Shown here: piece after piece, positions 1 through 10,625 of the stretch
Layout of the letters: every line of letters begins with the position of its first letter
Numbering within the stretch: position 1 is the stretch's first letter
Source of the DNA: Mycobacterium lepromatosis
GTDB taxonomy: Bacteria > Actinomycetota > Actinomycetes > Mycobacteriales > Mycobacteriaceae
Direction: 5' to 3'
Assembly: GCF_000975265.2 (NCBI RefSeq)
Contig: NZ_CP083405.1
Coordinates: forward strand, 1,798,001-1,862,000
DNA length: 64,000 bases
Position numbers and translations under genes: made by a program
Notes under the pieces: model-generated
Told to the model about the DNA's origin: nothing
The model's database searches: none
The model's input: only the letters and a program-made list of their open reading frames with translations

Positions 1-1
1 G

Positions 2-685
2 GGCACCGAGGCCGCGGTACTGGTGTACTTCAGACGCGATATCGCACGCATTCTCACTGACTGGTGTAGAGGCCTGACCGTCACGTCGTATCGCACCCCG
101 GACTATTGGTTGGGCTGGTACATGCTAATCGGGACTATCCCGATCGGCATCCTGGGCCTGGTGTTCAAAGACGAGATCCGCTCGGGAGTTCGTTCTCTGT
201 GGGTCGTGGCGACCGCGTTGGTGGCGTTTTCGGGAGTGATCGCCTTCGCTGAGTATGTCGGGCGTCGGAATCGTTGTATCGAACAGCTGAACTGGCGTGA
301 TGCTCTGGTGGTAGGATTTGCCCAAACGCTTGCGTTGATTCCTGGTGTATCGCGATCCGGCTCGACTATCAGCGCCGGGCTGTTTCTCGGACTAGATCGT
401 GAATTGGCCGCCCGATTCGGCTTTCTGCTGGCCATACCCGCTGTGTTCGCGTCCGGGTTGTTCTCGATACCGGACGCCTTCCATCCTGTCACTGAGGGGA
501 TGAGTGCCACCGGTGCGCAGCTGCTGGTGGCCACCGTGATCGCGTTAGTCGTCGGTTTAGCTGCGGTGTCCTGGTTTCTGCGGTTTCTGGTGCAGCACAA
601 CCTGTACTGGTTCGTCAGCTACCGGATAGTCGTCGGCGTGGGTGTGCTCATCCTGCTGGCGATCAAGACAGTAGCTGCGACATGA
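2..685 (+). CDS. uppP: Undecaprenyl-diphosphatase UppP/BacA (5' end outside window)
   Basis: This integral membrane phosphatase recycles undecaprenyl pyrophosphate to the monophosphate carrier used for peptidoglycan and arabinogalactan precursors. The reading frame is open to the window edge and already reads [10 protein letters not shown] before the first in-window ATG at 23, so the N-terminal active-site segment lies upstream and this is the C-terminal part. The second family signature, PGVSRSGST, is present near 348-374, and several hydrophobic membrane segments follow. The stop overlaps the next start (ATGA, 682-685), so translation is coupled to the phosphatase gene. In M. tuberculosis the orthologue (Rv2136c) heads the same cluster. 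Identification is secure; only the start is unseen. Confidence 0.95.
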   Translation, partial: GTEAAVLVYFRRDIARILTDWCRGLTVTSYRTPDYWLGWYMLIGTIPIGILGLVFKDEIRSGVRSLWVVATALVAFSGVIAFAEYVGRRNRCIEQLNWRDALVVGFAQTLALIPGVSRSGSTISAGLFLGLDRELAARFGFLLAIPAVFASGLFSIPDAFHPVTEGMSATGAQLLVATVIALVVGLAAVSWFLRFLVQHNLYWFVSYRIVVGVGVLILLAIKTVAAT

Positions 686-1434
686 CGGTCATCCTGTTAC
701 GGCACGGACGGTCCACGTCGAATACCGCAGGCGTTTTGGCTGGTAGGTCCGACGGTGTCGACCTCGATGACAGGGGTCGCGAGCAAGCCGTCGGTCTGAT
801 AGGCCGGATCGCTGAGTTGCCGATCCGGGCGGTGGTATGCTCGCCACTATTGCGGTGCCGGCGTACCATCAAACCGCTCGCCGAAACGCTGTGCCTTGAG
901 CCGTTCATCGATGACCGGCTGTCCGAAGTGGACTACGGGGAATGGACAGGCCGCAGCATTGGTGACTTGGCGAAAGAGCCGTTATGGCAGGTAGTGCAGG
1001 CACATCCCAGCGCCGCGGTGTTTCCCGGCGGTGAGGGTTTGGCGCAGGTGCAAGTGCGCGCGGTGGCCGCGCTCCGTGAATACGACCGGCAACTCGCTTC
1101 AGAACACGGTGAGGATACCCTATGGGTCGCCTGTACTCACGGTGACGTCATTAAGGCGGTGATTGCCGATGCGTTCGGCATGCATCTGGACAGCTTTCAG
1201 CGCGTCATCGCCGACCCGGGATCAGTGAGTGTGATCCGCTACACTCAGCTGCGGCCGTTCGTGCTGCACGTTAACCACACTGGTGAGCAGTTGTCGTCGA
1301 CATTGCAGGCCGTGATGAAGCCTTCAGGTGAATCCGACGGTGATTCTTATGGCGAGCGCTCAGGAGAGATGCGGAACGAACCGGGTGCTGCGCTGCCGTC
1401 TGGTGATGCGGTGGTCGGCGGCTCTGTCGATTAA
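682..1434 (+). CDS. Histidine phosphatase superfamily protein (Rv2135c-like)
   Basis: A 250-residue protein of the phosphoglycerate-mutase-like histidine phosphatase superfamily. The catalytic RHG motif sits at residues 7-9 (LLRHGRST), and a second conserved histidine lies in [10 protein letters not shown] near residue 154. It corresponds to actinobacterial Rv2135c/MSMEG_4193-type proteins. The physiological substrate is unknown to me, and the sequence does not decide between sugar phosphate and another phosphomonoester. The ATG overlaps the uppP stop by 4 bp. The C-terminal 40 residues are poorly conserved and Ser/Gly rich. It belongs to a conserved cluster with a DUF3090 protein and a kinase-fold protein before cysQ and mshC. 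Confidence 0.88.
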   Translation: MTVILLRHGRSTSNTAGVLAGRSDGVDLDDRGREQAVGLIGRIAELPIRAVVCSPLLRCRRTIKPLAETLCLEPFIDDRLSEVDYGEWTGRSIGDLAKEPLWQVVQAHPSAAVFPGGEGLAQVQVRAVAALREYDRQLASEHGEDTLWVACTHGDVIKAVIADAFGMHLDSFQRVIADPGSVSVIRYTQLRPFVLHVNHTGEQLSSTLQAVMKPSGESDGDSYGERSGEMRNEPGAALPSGDAVVGGSVD

Positions 1435-1528
1435 TTCTGCGGCTTTGTCAATATAATTCTTTCGGATCCGTTTCGCTCCCGCGTCCGGGTCACACCTTGG
1501 GCCCAACTGCCGGTATTTTAGAGATGCA

Positions 1529-2119
1529 ATGGCCCGCGCAATTCACGTCTTCCGCACACCCGACCGCTTCGTGGCCGGGACTGTTGGCCAGCCCGGGAAT
1601 CGCACCTTCTACATCCAAGCGGTGCACGATTCTCGGGTGGTGTCAGTGGTTTTGGAAAAGCAGCAGGTTGCGGTGCTGGCAGAACGCATCGGTGCGTTGC
1701 TGCTCGAGGTTCATCGCAGGTTCGGCACCCCGGTGCCCCCGGAGCCCGCTGAGATCAATGATCTTAACCCACTGATCATGCCGGTGGACGCCGAGTTCCG
1801 AGTCGGCACAATGGGCCTAGGCTGGGATTCGGAAGCGCAGACCGTGGTGGTGGAGTTGCTGGCCGTTACTGACGCCGAGTTCGACGCCTCCGTGGTGCTC
1901 GACGACACCGACGAGGGTCCCGACGCGGTGCGGGTGTTCCTGACGCCGGAGTCGGCACGACAGTTCGCCACTCGCTCCAACCGTGTCATCTCGGCGGGCC
2001 GTCCGCCGTGCCCTCTGTGCGACGAACCGTTGGACCCTGAGGGGCACATCTGTGCGCGCACCAACGGTTACAAGCGCAGCGCACTGCTCGGGCCTAACGA
2101 TGACAACATCGAATGGTGA
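1529..2119 (+). CDS. DUF3090 family protein (Rv2134c-like)
   Basis: A 196-residue actinobacterial protein of unknown function (DUF3090). It starts MARAIHVFRTPDRFVAGTVG and ends in a small probable metal-binding tail, where CPLCDEPLDPEGHIC (residues about 171-185) gives three cysteines and a histidine. The family is almost always encoded between a histidine phosphatase and an SCO1664-type protein, as here. The gap to the upstream gene is 94 bp, and the stop overlaps the next gene by about 20 bp. The role can only be inferred from its conserved neighbours, including the mycothiol ligase. An overlapping frame from 1497 has no family features and is a shadow. Confidence 0.85.
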   Translation: MARAIHVFRTPDRFVAGTVGQPGNRTFYIQAVHDSRVVSVVLEKQQVAVLAERIGALLLEVHRRFGTPVPPEPAEINDLNPLIMPVDAEFRVGTMGLGWDSEAQTVVVELLAVTDAEFDASVVLDDTDEGPDAVRVFLTPESARQFATRSNRVISAGRPPCPLCDEPLDPEGHICARTNGYKRSALLGPNDDNIEW

Positions 2120-2918
2120 TGAGCATGAGGTGTTGCGGGACGGCGAACTGACGGTCCTTGGACGTATCCGTTCGGCCAGCAATGCCACTTTTTTGTGCGA
2201 ATCGACGCTGGACCAGCACAGCGTGCATTGCGTCTACAAGCCGGTATCCGGTGAGCAGCCGCTGTGGGATTTTCCGGACGGGACTTTAGCTGGCCGCGAA
2301 TTGAGTGCATACTTGGTTTCGACTGGCTTGGGGTGGAACATTGTTCCCTACACGGTCATTCGTGACGGGCCGGCAGGTCCTGGCATGCTGCAGCTGTGGG
2401 TGCAACAGCCAGGTAACGCGGCCGACTCCGATTCCAGGTCCGGGCCCGACATGGTTGACCTATTTCCTGCCGACAAGCTGCAACCGGGTTATCTTCCGGT
2501 GTTGCGGTCCTACAACTATGCTGGCGACGAGGTCATCCTGATGCACGCAGACGACACCCAGTTGCGGCGACTGGCGGTGTTCGATGTGTTGATCAACAAC
2601 GCCGATCGGAAAGGTGGCCACATCCTTTACGGTCTCGACGGCCATGTTTACGGGGTCGACCATGGTGTGTGTCTGCATGTGGAAGACAAACTGCGCACAG
2701 TGTTATGGGGTTGGGCCGGTAAGCCAATCGACGACCAAACCCTAGAGGAGGTCGCTGGGCTGGTTGACATCCTTAGCGGCCCGTTGGCTGATGCGCTTGC
2801 CGGGCAGATCACCTGGGCAGAAATCATCGCCCTGCGTAGGCGCGCGCACGCGGTGTTAGACAACCCGGTGATGCCCGGACCGAACCGGCATCGTGCCATT
2901 CCATGGCCGGTATTTTAA
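2100..2918 (+). CDS. SCO1664-family protein with PI-kinase-like fold (Rv2133c-like)
   Basis: A protein of about 272 residues from an actinobacterial family that resembles the phosphatidylinositol 3/4-kinase fold. A basic motif, CVYKPVSGE, may be the ATP-lysine. [11 protein letters not shown] (about residues 164-174) looks like the catalytic loop and DHGVCLH like the metal-binding DFG equivalent. The open frame extends upstream to 1983 inside the previous gene, but similarity to the family begins only at about [14 protein letters not shown] therefore chose the ATG at 2100; a GTG at 2130 is the alternative. The stop overlaps the cysQ ATG (TAATG, 2916-2920). The substrate is unknown and kinase activity is inferred from the motifs only. 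Confidence 0.85.
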   Translation: MTTSNGDEHEVLRDGELTVLGRIRSASNATFLCESTLDQHSVHCVYKPVSGEQPLWDFPDGTLAGRELSAYLVSTGLGWNIVPYTVIRDGPAGPGMLQLWVQQPGNAADSDSRSGPDMVDLFPADKLQPGYLPVLRSYNYAGDEVILMHADDTQLRRLAVFDVLINNADRKGGHILYGLDGHVYGVDHGVCLHVEDKLRTVLWGWAGKPIDDQTLEEVAGLVDILSGPLADALAGQITWAEIIALRRRAHAVLDNPVMPGPNRHRAIPWPVF

Positions 2919-3769
2919 TGACCAGCTATGCCCTCGGCGATACTAAAACGGTGAACATGGCCGCCCATGACAAAGGGGATTACCAAGCAGAGCTAACAGA
3001 TGCGGCACTCGCTGCCGATCTAGCCGCGGCAGCGGGGGAGTTGCTCCTCGAAATTCGCGAGGAGATCGGTTTCGACCAGCCGTGGGTGCTCGGCGACGCT
3101 GGTGACAGGCAGGCAAATTCGCTTCTACTGAGCCGGCTGCGGGCCGAGCGGCCGTGTGACGAGGTACTCAGCGAGGAAGCACATGATGATCGTGTTCGGC
3201 TGAAGGCTGACCGGGTGTGGATTATCGACCCACTGGATGGTACCCGCGAATTCTCCACGGCGGGGCGCGATGACTGGGCGGTACATGTCGCGCTGTGGCA
3301 ACGTCCCACCGGGGGCTTAGCAGACGGCCGGTGCGGGATCACTGATGCGGCGGTGGCGCTGCCGGCCCGCGGGAATAGAGTGTATCGCAGTGACACCGTG
3401 ACCGCCGGCGCTTCGACTGGCGGTGTTCCCAACCTTCTCCGGATTGCCGTCAGTGCCACCCGACCGCCCACAATCCTGCACCGGCTACAGCAGACGTTGG
3501 CCATCGAACCGGTGGCTATCGGGTCTGCGGGGGTTAAAGCGATGGCGGTTGTCGACGGCGATGTGGACGCCTACCTGCATGTCGGGGGCCAATGGGAATG
3601 GGATTCGGCAGCGCCAGCCGGGGTGGTGTTGGCGGCTGGTATGTACGCATCGCGCCTAGACGGCTCGCCGTTGCGTTACAACCAACTCGATCCGTATCTA
3701 CCCGACTTTGTGATGTGTCGCGCCGAAATCGCGCCGATCCTGCTCGGCGCCATCCGTGAGTCGTGGTAA
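2918..3769 (+). CDS. cysQ: 3'-phosphoadenosine 5'-phosphate phosphatase / inositol monophosphatase-family CysQ
   Basis: A Mg2+-dependent phosphatase of the IMPase/FIG superfamily. In M. tuberculosis CysQ (Rv2131c) removes the 3' phosphate of PAP and so drives sulfate assimilation. All metal-site motifs are present: [17 protein letters not shown] and, near the C-terminus, [10 protein letters not shown]. The start at 2918 is translationally coupled to the upstream stop. Other in-frame ATGs at 2903 and 2957 are possible, and family similarity begins just after the latter ([13 protein letters not shown]), so up to 13 N-terminal residues are uncertain. It sits upstream of mshC, linking sulfur assimilation with mycothiol synthesis. 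Confidence 0.92.
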   Translation: MTSYALGDTKTVNMAAHDKGDYQAELTDAALAADLAAAAGELLLEIREEIGFDQPWVLGDAGDRQANSLLLSRLRAERPCDEVLSEEAHDDRVRLKADRVWIIDPLDGTREFSTAGRDDWAVHVALWQRPTGGLADGRCGITDAAVALPARGNRVYRSDTVTAGASTGGVPNLLRIAVSATRPPTILHRLQQTLAIEPVAIGSAGVKAMAVVDGDVDAYLHVGGQWEWDSAAPAGVVLAAGMYASRLDGSPLRYNQLDPYLPDFVMCRAEIAPILLGAIRESW

Positions 3770-3878
3770 TGAACCGCCTTCGCGGGCACTAAGGCTGCCA
3801 TGAGGGCTGTGGTTTGGGTGGGGACCACGATCATCGATCGCGGCAATTTCACTGGATGCTTGGCTTAAAGTCAACGAC

Positions 3879-5126
3879 ATGCTGTCGTGGTCTTTTGCAA
3901 AGGTTCCGGCGTTGCCGGGCCGCGGCCCGGAGCTCAGGCTGTACGATACCTCTGATCGACAGGTGCGTCCGGTGTCTGCTGCTGCTGCGCCCACCTGCAA
4001 GGCGACCATGTACGTCTGTGGGATCACTCCTTATGACGCCACCCATTTGGGCCACGCCGCGACCTATCTGGCGTTCGACCTGATCCACCGACTATGGCTG
4101 GACTTGGGTCACGACGTGCATTATGTACAGAACGTCACCGATGTCGACGATCCGTTGTTTGAACGCGCTGATCGTGACGGCGTCGATTGGCGCGACCTCG
4201 CCGAACGCGAGGTCGCGCTGTTCCGCGACGATATGGCGTCGCTGCGGATACTGCCGCCGCATGACTACGTGGCGGCGACTGAAACGATTGTCGAGATCGT
4301 CGAACTCGTCGACGCGATGCTGGCTTCGGGGGCTGCGTACGTCATCGAGGACGAGTACCCGGACATTTATTTCCGAGCCGATGCAACGCTGCAGTTCGGC
4401 TACGAGTCGGGCTATGACCGAGACACCATGCTGCGACTGTACGCGCAACGCGGCGGCGATCCGCACCGGCCTGGAAAAAACGGCGAGCTCGACGCATTGC
4501 TGTGGCGGGCTGCACGACCTGGCGAGCCCAGTTGGTCGTCACCGTTCGGTCCGGGCCGGCCGGGCTGGCACGTCGAATGCGCGGCAATTGCGCTCAGCCG
4601 TATCGGCATCGGACTGGACATTCAGGGCGGGGGCAGCGACCTGATCTTCCCGCATCACGAGTTCACCGCGGCGCATGCTGAATGTGCCAGAGGTGAACGG
4701 CGATTTGCCCGGCACTACGTGCACGCTGGGATGATCGGCTGGGGCGAACACAAGATGTCTAAGAGCCGCGGCAACCTGGTGCTGGTGTCGACGTTGCGCG
4801 CTCAAGGCGCCCCGCCCTCGGCTATCCGGCTGGGTCTGCTAGCCGGGCATTATCGGGCCGACCGGTTTTGGAGTTCGCAGCTGCTGGACGAGGCTATCGC
4901 CCGATTGCATCGCTGGCGCACCGCTGCCTCGATGCCCGCCGGTCCGGACGTCGCCGACGTTATTGCCCGGGTGCGCGGGTATTTGGCCGACGATCTTGAT
5001 ACTCCTAAAGCGATTGCCGCATTGGATGGTTGGGTCACCGATGCGCTGGAGTACGGAGGCCACGATGTGGCGGCGCCAAAGTTGCTGGCAACCGCGATCG
5101 ACGCGTTGCTGGGGGTGGATCTGTAA
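3879..5126 (+). CDS. mshC: L-cysteine:1D-myo-inosityl 2-amino-2-deoxy-alpha-D-glucopyranoside ligase MshC
   Basis: MshC joins cysteine to GlcN-Ins with ATP in the penultimate step of mycothiol synthesis. It is a cysteinyl-tRNA synthetase paralogue. The 415 residues match the mycobacterial length (about 414). Class-I synthetase signatures are intact: zinc-ligand Cys47 in YVCGITPYD, the HIGH-like HLGH at 56-59, the WHVECAA helix, [12 protein letters not shown], and KMSKS at 292-296. There is no anticodon-binding extension, which separates it from CysS. The gap to cysQ is 109 bp, so it may have its own promoter, but it follows the same strand and order as in M. tuberculosis (Rv2130c). Its retention in a reduced genome suggests that mycothiol synthesis is kept. 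Confidence 0.97.
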   Translation: MLSWSFAKVPALPGRGPELRLYDTSDRQVRPVSAAAAPTCKATMYVCGITPYDATHLGHAATYLAFDLIHRLWLDLGHDVHYVQNVTDVDDPLFERADRDGVDWRDLAEREVALFRDDMASLRILPPHDYVAATETIVEIVELVDAMLASGAAYVIEDEYPDIYFRADATLQFGYESGYDRDTMLRLYAQRGGDPHRPGKNGELDALLWRAARPGEPSWSSPFGPGRPGWHVECAAIALSRIGIGLDIQGGGSDLIFPHHEFTAAHAECARGERRFARHYVHAGMIGWGEHKMSKSRGNLVLVSTLRAQGAPPSAIRLGLLAGHYRADRFWSSQLLDEAIARLHRWRTAASMPAGPDVADVIARVRGYLADDLDTPKAIAALDGWVTDALEYGGHDVAAPKLLATAIDALLGVDL

Positions 5127-5158
5127 TCGTCGCAGAGACAAGGTGCGGTTTTCGGCCA

Positions 5159-5873
5159 TGACATCGCTGCACGGCAAAGTCGTGTTCATCACGGGTGCTG
5201 CCAGGGGCATTGGAGCGCAGCTGGCTTGTCGGTTACGCGATATGATATGAGATGCCAAACTTGCACTGATCGATCTGGTAAAGCCAAGCAGGCGTTTACC
5301 GCGGCCGCCGACGTGCGCGATCCGTCCGCTTTGCAGGCCGTACCTGAGCAAGTCACAAACGCTCCGGCGGTATGGACGTGGTCATAGCCAAAGCCGGCAT
5401 CGCCAGTTACGGTTCTGTGCTTCGGGTCGACCCGGCGGCGTTCAAGCGGGTGTTGGACGTCAACTTGTTTGGTGTCTTTATACTTATAGTGGTGCGTGCC
5501 ACGTTGTCGGTGTTGATCGACCGTTGAGTTTATCTGCTGATCATCTCGTCGCTAGCCGCCTTCACGAACGCCATCGGGGATGATGCCTTACAACGTGTTG
5601 ACAGGAAGGCAATGACATTTCGCTAATTTCGTGCGAATGGAGTCGGTCCGCTCGGTGTCGGCGTCGGTACGGGCCCACATGTCGTCGATCGATACCGCAC
5701 TGCTTCGTGACACTAAGGCCGAACTACTCGCCATTTGGCAAACTGCTTTCAGTGCTGCTCTGGCCATCCCACAAGACCAGCGCGGTGAATCGGTGCGCTA
5801 CGGAGTTTGTTATAGGGTTTCGAAGGCTCCAAGGACCACATGTATTCTCCGAATTGAGGGTTTGTTCGGCTAG
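5159..5873 (+). pseudogene. Short-chain dehydrogenase/reductase pseudogene (Rv2129c-like)
   Basis: The start reads MTSLHGKVVFITGAARGIGA, a classic SDR nucleotide-binding Gly-rich motif, but a stop follows at about residue 31. Further fragments in other frames continue the family in the right order: a region reading AKAGIASYGSVLRVDPAAFK and then VLDVNLFGVF (about 5385-5480), and a C-terminal piece with MSSIDTALLRDTKAEL (about 5678-5725). At least two frameshifts and several stops rule out function. The position directly after mshC matches M. tuberculosis Rv2129c. Confidence 0.85.
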
Positions 5874-5885
5874 ATCCAACTGGCG

Positions 5886-6197
5886 TTGTCCACTCGGATA
5901 GGCGAACTGCCAGCCCAAAAAATCTCTATTAACTGATATTGTACACGTATGCAGAGGTTGTCACGCTCGGTCGCTCCACTAAGCTCGTACAACTAAGGAC
6001 TCAGCCAAAGTCTAAAGTGCCATTCCGGAAACTCGAGCGGTTGTCACGGAGAGTCGTGGAAAGTGAGTGCGAACCCGATAACCGTGATGAACGCAGCTGC
6101 GGCATAGCCAAACATAACCAGTCAGTGACCACCAACCGGCGTGCCAGTATGCTGTTAGCCACGACGGTAGTGATGGCCATGAAGATCATGGCCATTC
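5886..6197. other. Intergenic stretch with a possible membrane-protein remnant
   Basis: No convincing gene. A minus-strand frame at 6001-6255 carries one hydrophobic segment (IFMAITTVVANSILARRLVV). It could be the remnant of the small protein that lies next to ansP1 in M. tuberculosis (Rv2128), but similarity cannot be judged by eye. The left boundary of the tandem duplication lies at 6198. Confidence 0.3.
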
Positions 6198-7856
6198 TGT
6201 GCAATTTGGTCGTGCGGTTGTACCGATTTCTTAGGTTAGGGCAACTCGACCGCAATGGGCCTAGTATCTTTGCTGGGCCATGGTCTCTGGCTATGGGATC
6301 AGTCTGAGGATTTCACTGGTGGGTTGGCGATTGCTGGGAAAGGTCCGGTATAGCCCATTCTTTCACGGGCGATAGTCATCACGCGCTTGCGTATTGAGTA
6401 CCAGCCTGCAATCAAGGCTGGGATGATGACGACCAGTGACGCCACTGTCCAGGTGCCGATCGGTTTGTCGAACGCCATTATAATCAGTACCGTGCACAAG
6501 AAAGCCAAAGTAAGGTAGCCACTGTACGGAGCTAGCGGCATGCGGAAGCGGGGTCGGTGCATGATCCCGGCTTTGGCCATCTTGTGTAATCGAAGTTGAC
6601 ACAGTACGATAGCACCCCAGCCGGCGATGATGCCCAGCGAGGCCACACTGAGCACGATCTCAAAGGCTTGACCGGGGTTGAATGCGTTTAGTGCGACACC
6701 GCACAGGCAGATGACGGCGGCTAAAAGGATTCCGCCATATGGCACACCGTTTTTCGACATCCGCGCGGTGAACTTCGGTCCGCTACCATTTATTGCGATC
6801 GAATGCATGACGCGGCCGGTTGCATACAGTCCGGCGTTGAGGCTGGACAGCGCGGCGGTGAGCACCACGATGTTCATCAGATCGCCGGCGCCGTGGAAAC
6901 CGACCTTGGAGAAGAACGTGACGAACGGGCTTTCGCTGGCCTTGAATGCACTGTAGGGCAGCAACAGTGCCAGCAAGATCACCGACCCGACGTAGAAGAT
7001 CGCGATGCGAGCGATCACCGAGTTGATCGCTCGCGGCATGATTTTTTTCGGCTCGACGGTTTCGCCTGCTGCGGTGCCAACCAGTTCAACGGCAGCGTAG
7101 GCGAACATCACTCCGGAGCTAACCACTAGTAGCGGCGCTACGCCGGTGGGGAACAATCCGCCGTAGCTAGTCCAGAGGCTCAACCCAGTGTTGTGGCCGT
7201 CGACCGAATAATGCCCGCCGAGGAAGATAGTTCCTACGACCAGGAATGCTATCAGCGCGCAAACCTTGATCAGCGAGGCCCAAAACTCGAGCTCGCCGAA
7301 CCATTCCACAGAGATCAGGTTCATCGCCAACACCACCGCCAGGGCGAGCAGCGCAAGAGTCCATTGTGGCAACGTCGTGAAGATTGTCCAGCGATGCAGG
7401 TAGGTGGCGATGGCGGTGGTGTCCACGATCGCTGTCATTGCCCAGTGCAGGAAGTACAACCAGCCGACAACGTAGGCGGCTTTCTCGCCGAAGAACTCAC
7501 GTGCGTAAGACACGAAGGATCCCGATGAAGGACGATGCAGCACCAGCTCGCCCAGGGCGCGCAGTATCAGGAAGACGAACACCCCGCAGACGGCATACAC
7601 CAGGAACAATCCGGGCCCGGCCTTGGCCAGCCTGCCGCCGGCGCCGAGGAACAACCCGGTACCAATCGCGCCGCCAATCCCGATCATCTGCAGTTGTCGG
7701 GGTTTGAGCCCCTTGTGGTAACCAGCCTCCTCGCCGAGGACATCAGTCCTCGACGCACCGGATTTTGGTTCGGGGCTCTCAACCAGCATGGCCATACTAT
7801 GGGGTCCTAATCGTTGTCCTACCAGGGTTCGGTGGGCTTTCCGCGAATCGTGAAGA
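6198..7856. repeat. Tandem duplication unit, copy 1
   Basis: This 1659-bp unit recurs at 7866-9524 with an offset of exactly 1668 bp. It contains a complete ansP1 gene, its roughly 60-bp upstream region and about 100 bp downstream. Flanks diverge immediately outside the unit (c at 6197 against g at 7865; t at 7857 against c at 9525). All reading frames compared between the copies, on both strands, are identical. Confidence 0.95.
6299..7795 (-). CDS. ansP1: L-asparagine/amino-acid permease AnsP1, copy A
   Basis: A 498-residue amino-acid:proton symporter of the APC superfamily. In M. tuberculosis AnsP1 (Rv2127, about 489 aa) imports aspartate for nitrogen supply. Family hallmarks are intact: the first-helix motif [15 protein letters not shown], the [19 protein letters not shown] segment, about twelve hydrophobic helices, and [11 protein letters not shown]. 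The first 20 residues differ from M. tuberculosis. It is transcribed opposite to the mshC cluster and reads into the decayed interval. The protein is identical to copy B. Whether both copies are expressed cannot be told; the duplicated unit carries only about 60 bp upstream of the start, so copy A may lack part of the original promoter. Confidence 0.95.
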   Translation of the reverse strand: MAMLVESPEPKSGASRTDVLGEEAGYHKGLKPRQLQMIGIGGAIGTGLFLGAGGRLAKAGPGLFLVYAVCGVFVFLILRALGELVLHRPSSGSFVSYAREFFGEKAAYVVGWLYFLHWAMTAIVDTTAIATYLHRWTIFTTLPQWTLALLALAVVLAMNLISVEWFGELEFWASLIKVCALIAFLVVGTIFLGGHYSVDGHNTGLSLWTSYGGLFPTGVAPLLVVSSGVMFAYAAVELVGTAAGETVEPKKIMPRAINSVIARIAIFYVGSVILLALLLPYSAFKASESPFVTFFSKVGFHGAGDLMNIVVLTAALSSLNAGLYATGRVMHSIAINGSGPKFTARMSKNGVPYGGILLAAVICLCGVALNAFNPGQAFEIVLSVASLGIIAGWGAIVLCQLRLHKMAKAGIMHRPRFRMPLAPYSGYLTLAFLCTVLIIMAFDKPIGTWTVASLVVIIPALIAGWYSIRKRVMTIARERMGYTGPFPAIANPPVKSSD

Positions 7857-7865
7857 TGAGGTTAG

Positions 7866-9524
7866 TGTGCAATTTGGTCGTGCGGTTGTACCGATTTCTT
7901 AGGTTAGGGCAACTCGACCGCAATGGGCCTAGTATCTTTGCTGGGCCATGGTCTCTGGCTATGGGATCAGTCTGAGGATTTCACTGGTGGGTTGGCGATT
8001 GCTGGGAAAGGTCCGGTATAGCCCATTCTTTCACGGGCGATAGTCATCACGCGCTTGCGTATTGAGTACCAGCCTGCAATCAAGGCTGGGATGATGACGA
8101 CCAGTGACGCCACTGTCCAGGTGCCGATCGGTTTGTCGAACGCCATTATAATCAGTACCGTGCACAAGAAAGCCAAAGTAAGGTAGCCACTGTACGGAGC
8201 TAGCGGCATGCGGAAGCGGGGTCGGTGCATGATCCCGGCTTTGGCCATCTTGTGTAATCGAAGTTGACACAGTACGATAGCACCCCAGCCGGCGATGATG
8301 CCCAGCGAGGCCACACTGAGCACGATCTCAAAGGCTTGACCGGGGTTGAATGCGTTTAGTGCGACACCGCACAGGCAGATGACGGCGGCTAAAAGGATTC
8401 CGCCATATGGCACACCGTTTTTCGACATCCGCGCGGTGAACTTCGGTCCGCTACCATTTATTGCGATCGAATGCATGACGCGGCCGGTTGCATACAGTCC
8501 GGCGTTGAGGCTGGACAGCGCGGCGGTGAGCACCACGATGTTCATCAGATCGCCGGCGCCGTGGAAACCGACCTTGGAGAAGAACGTGACGAACGGGCTT
8601 TCGCTGGCCTTGAATGCACTGTAGGGCAGCAACAGTGCCAGCAAGATCACCGACCCGACGTAGAAGATCGCGATGCGAGCGATCACCGAGTTGATCGCTC
8701 GCGGCATGATTTTTTTCGGCTCGACGGTTTCGCCTGCTGCGGTGCCAACCAGTTCAACGGCAGCGTAGGCGAACATCACTCCGGAGCTAACCACTAGTAG
8801 CGGCGCTACGCCGGTGGGGAACAATCCGCCGTAGCTAGTCCAGAGGCTCAACCCAGTGTTGTGGCCGTCGACCGAATAATGCCCGCCGAGGAAGATAGTT
8901 CCTACGACCAGGAATGCTATCAGCGCGCAAACCTTGATCAGCGAGGCCCAAAACTCGAGCTCGCCGAACCATTCCACAGAGATCAGGTTCATCGCCAACA
9001 CCACCGCCAGGGCGAGCAGCGCAAGAGTCCATTGTGGCAACGTCGTGAAGATTGTCCAGCGATGCAGGTAGGTGGCGATGGCGGTGGTGTCCACGATCGC
9101 TGTCATTGCCCAGTGCAGGAAGTACAACCAGCCGACAACGTAGGCGGCTTTCTCGCCGAAGAACTCACGTGCGTAAGACACGAAGGATCCCGATGAAGGA
9201 CGATGCAGCACCAGCTCGCCCAGGGCGCGCAGTATCAGGAAGACGAACACCCCGCAGACGGCATACACCAGGAACAATCCGGGCCCGGCCTTGGCCAGCC
9301 TGCCGCCGGCGCCGAGGAACAACCCGGTACCAATCGCGCCGCCAATCCCGATCATCTGCAGTTGTCGGGGTTTGAGCCCCTTGTGGTAACCAGCCTCCTC
9401 GCCGAGGACATCAGTCCTCGACGCACCGGATTTTGGTTCGGGGCTCTCAACCAGCATGGCCATACTATGGGGTCCTAATCGTTGTCCTACCAGGGTTCGG
9501 TGGGCTTTCCGCGAATCGTGAAGA
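7866..9524. repeat. Tandem duplication unit, copy 2
   Basis: Second copy of the 1659-bp unit, directly repeated and separated from the first by 9 bp (7857-7865). No inverted repeats, transposase or target duplication are visible at the edges, so this looks like a plain tandem duplication rather than a mobile element. Confidence 0.95.
7967..9463 (-). CDS. ansP1: L-asparagine/amino-acid permease AnsP1, copy B
   Basis: Identical in protein sequence to copy A (498 aa). This copy is nearer to the original upstream flank (9525 onward) and so is more likely to keep the native promoter. Substrate transport through the inner membrane and the APC-superfamily motifs are as for copy A. The next gene upstream on the same strand, the PAC2 protein, ends at 9601, which leaves 137 bp for a promoter. 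Confidence 0.95.
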   Translation of the reverse strand: MAMLVESPEPKSGASRTDVLGEEAGYHKGLKPRQLQMIGIGGAIGTGLFLGAGGRLAKAGPGLFLVYAVCGVFVFLILRALGELVLHRPSSGSFVSYAREFFGEKAAYVVGWLYFLHWAMTAIVDTTAIATYLHRWTIFTTLPQWTLALLALAVVLAMNLISVEWFGELEFWASLIKVCALIAFLVVGTIFLGGHYSVDGHNTGLSLWTSYGGLFPTGVAPLLVVSSGVMFAYAAVELVGTAAGETVEPKKIMPRAINSVIARIAIFYVGSVILLALLLPYSAFKASESPFVTFFSKVGFHGAGDLMNIVVLTAALSSLNAGLYATGRVMHSIAINGSGPKFTARMSKNGVPYGGILLAAVICLCGVALNAFNPGQAFEIVLSVASLGIIAGWGAIVLCQLRLHKMAKAGIMHRPRFRMPLAPYSGYLTLAFLCTVLIIMAFDKPIGTWTVASLVVIIPALIAGWYSIRKRVMTIARERMGYTGPFPAIANPPVKSSD

Positions 9525-9600
9525 CAGGGTTAACTAGCGATCTTTTCCTACTCAAACGGATGACGGCAAATTGTTCGGACACCATGGCCTCAGCTAGTGC

Positions 9601-10554
9601 CTAGCGCCCGAATCCCGGGCGCCGACGGCGCAAATAGCGTTCGAACTCGGCGGCTAGCGCATCGCCGTCGATCTTGCCCAACGCATCATTTACATCGACC
9701 TCGGCGTCGCCGCGCTTCTCCAGTGATTGCACGTATTCTGCCAGCTCATCGTCCTCGGCGGCTATTTCGGTGATTGCCTGTTCCCACTCCTCGGCTTGCG
9801 TCGGCAGGTCAGCCAACGGGACCTCGACGTCAAGCACGTCTTCTACACGGCGCAGCAGTGCGACCGTAGCTTTCGGGTTGGGTGGGTGTGACACATAATG
9901 GGGCACCGCTGCCCAGAACATCACCGCCGGTATCTTGGCTGCTAAGCAGGCGTCTTGGAACACCCCGGCGATCCCTGTCGGGCCCTCGTAACGGGTTTCC
10001 TCTAGACCGAAGCGCCGCGCCGACTCCGGTGAGTAGGCCGCACCTGAGACCGGCACCGGCCGAGTATGCGGGGTGTCGGCCAGCAACGCTCCGAGGATCA
10101 CGACAGTGTCGACGTTGAGCTTATCCGCGATGGTCAGCAACTCGGCACAGAAGGTGCGCCAGCGCATGTTTGGCTCTACTCCGTGCATCAACACCACATT
10201 GCGGTCACTGCCCGGTGGGCGACAGTGTGATATCCGCATTGCTGGCCAAACCAGCTCCCGGGTAACTCCATCTACCTGGCGGATGACCGGGCGATTCACC
10301 TGGTAGTCATAGTAGGCCTCGTCGTCGATCTCCACAATCGGATCGGCTTCCCAGACGGCATCCAGATGCTCTAAGGCTCCGCTGGCCGCATCGCTGGCAT
10401 CGTTCCAACCCTCAAACGCCGCCACGACGACGGTGTTGTGCAGTTCGGGCAGCGCGCCGCGATCCGGCCCACCATCTCGCAAAGTCACAGAATCAGCGTA
10501 CGGCTTTGAGGCCGACGACGATGCGTGTTGTGTAACGGCTCGATGAGGAGGCAC
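9601..10554 (-). CDS. PAC2 family protein (Rv2125-like)
   Basis: A 317-residue PAC2 (proteasome assembly chaperone 2-like) family protein. The conserved core includes VVAAFEGWNDASDAASGALE, VVILGALLADTPHTRPVPV and the AVPHYVSHPPNPKATVALL block. Bacterial members are conserved in actinobacteria and have no settled function. Despite the family name, no link with the bacterial proteasome is established. The first 22 residues are Ser/Ala-rich and look unlike a conserved N-terminus, so a GTG at 10488 (VTLRDGG) is a credible alternative start. The gene is divergent from metH, and the 71-bp spacer between the two starts must hold both promoters. Confidence 0.87.
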   Translation of the reverse strand: MPPHRAVTQHASSSASKPYADSVTLRDGGPDRGALPELHNTVVVAAFEGWNDASDAASGALEHLDAVWEADPIVEIDDEAYYDYQVNRPVIRQVDGVTRELVWPAMRISHCRPPGSDRNVVLMHGVEPNMRWRTFCAELLTIADKLNVDTVVILGALLADTPHTRPVPVSGAAYSPESARRFGLEETRYEGPTGIAGVFQDACLAAKIPAVMFWAAVPHYVSHPPNPKATVALLRRVEDVLDVEVPLADLPTQAEEWEQAITEIAAEDDELAEYVQSLEKRGDAEVDVNDALGKIDGDALAAEFERYLRRRRPGFGR

Positions 10555-10625
10555 CTAACTGCACGTACCGAGGTACCGCTGGGCTGTACAAGAACTAAGC
10601 GATTTGTATTAGGTTCATTATCCTT

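Noticed and set aside
6198..9524. Composite transposon explanation for the ansP1 repeats
   Set aside because: The units are direct repeats of the gene itself; no transposase, terminal inverted repeat or target-site duplication is present.
10555..10625. Cobalamin riboswitch upstream of metH
   Set aside because: Only 71 bp separate the divergent genes, too short for a B12 riboswitch, and no B12-box-like segment is visible.
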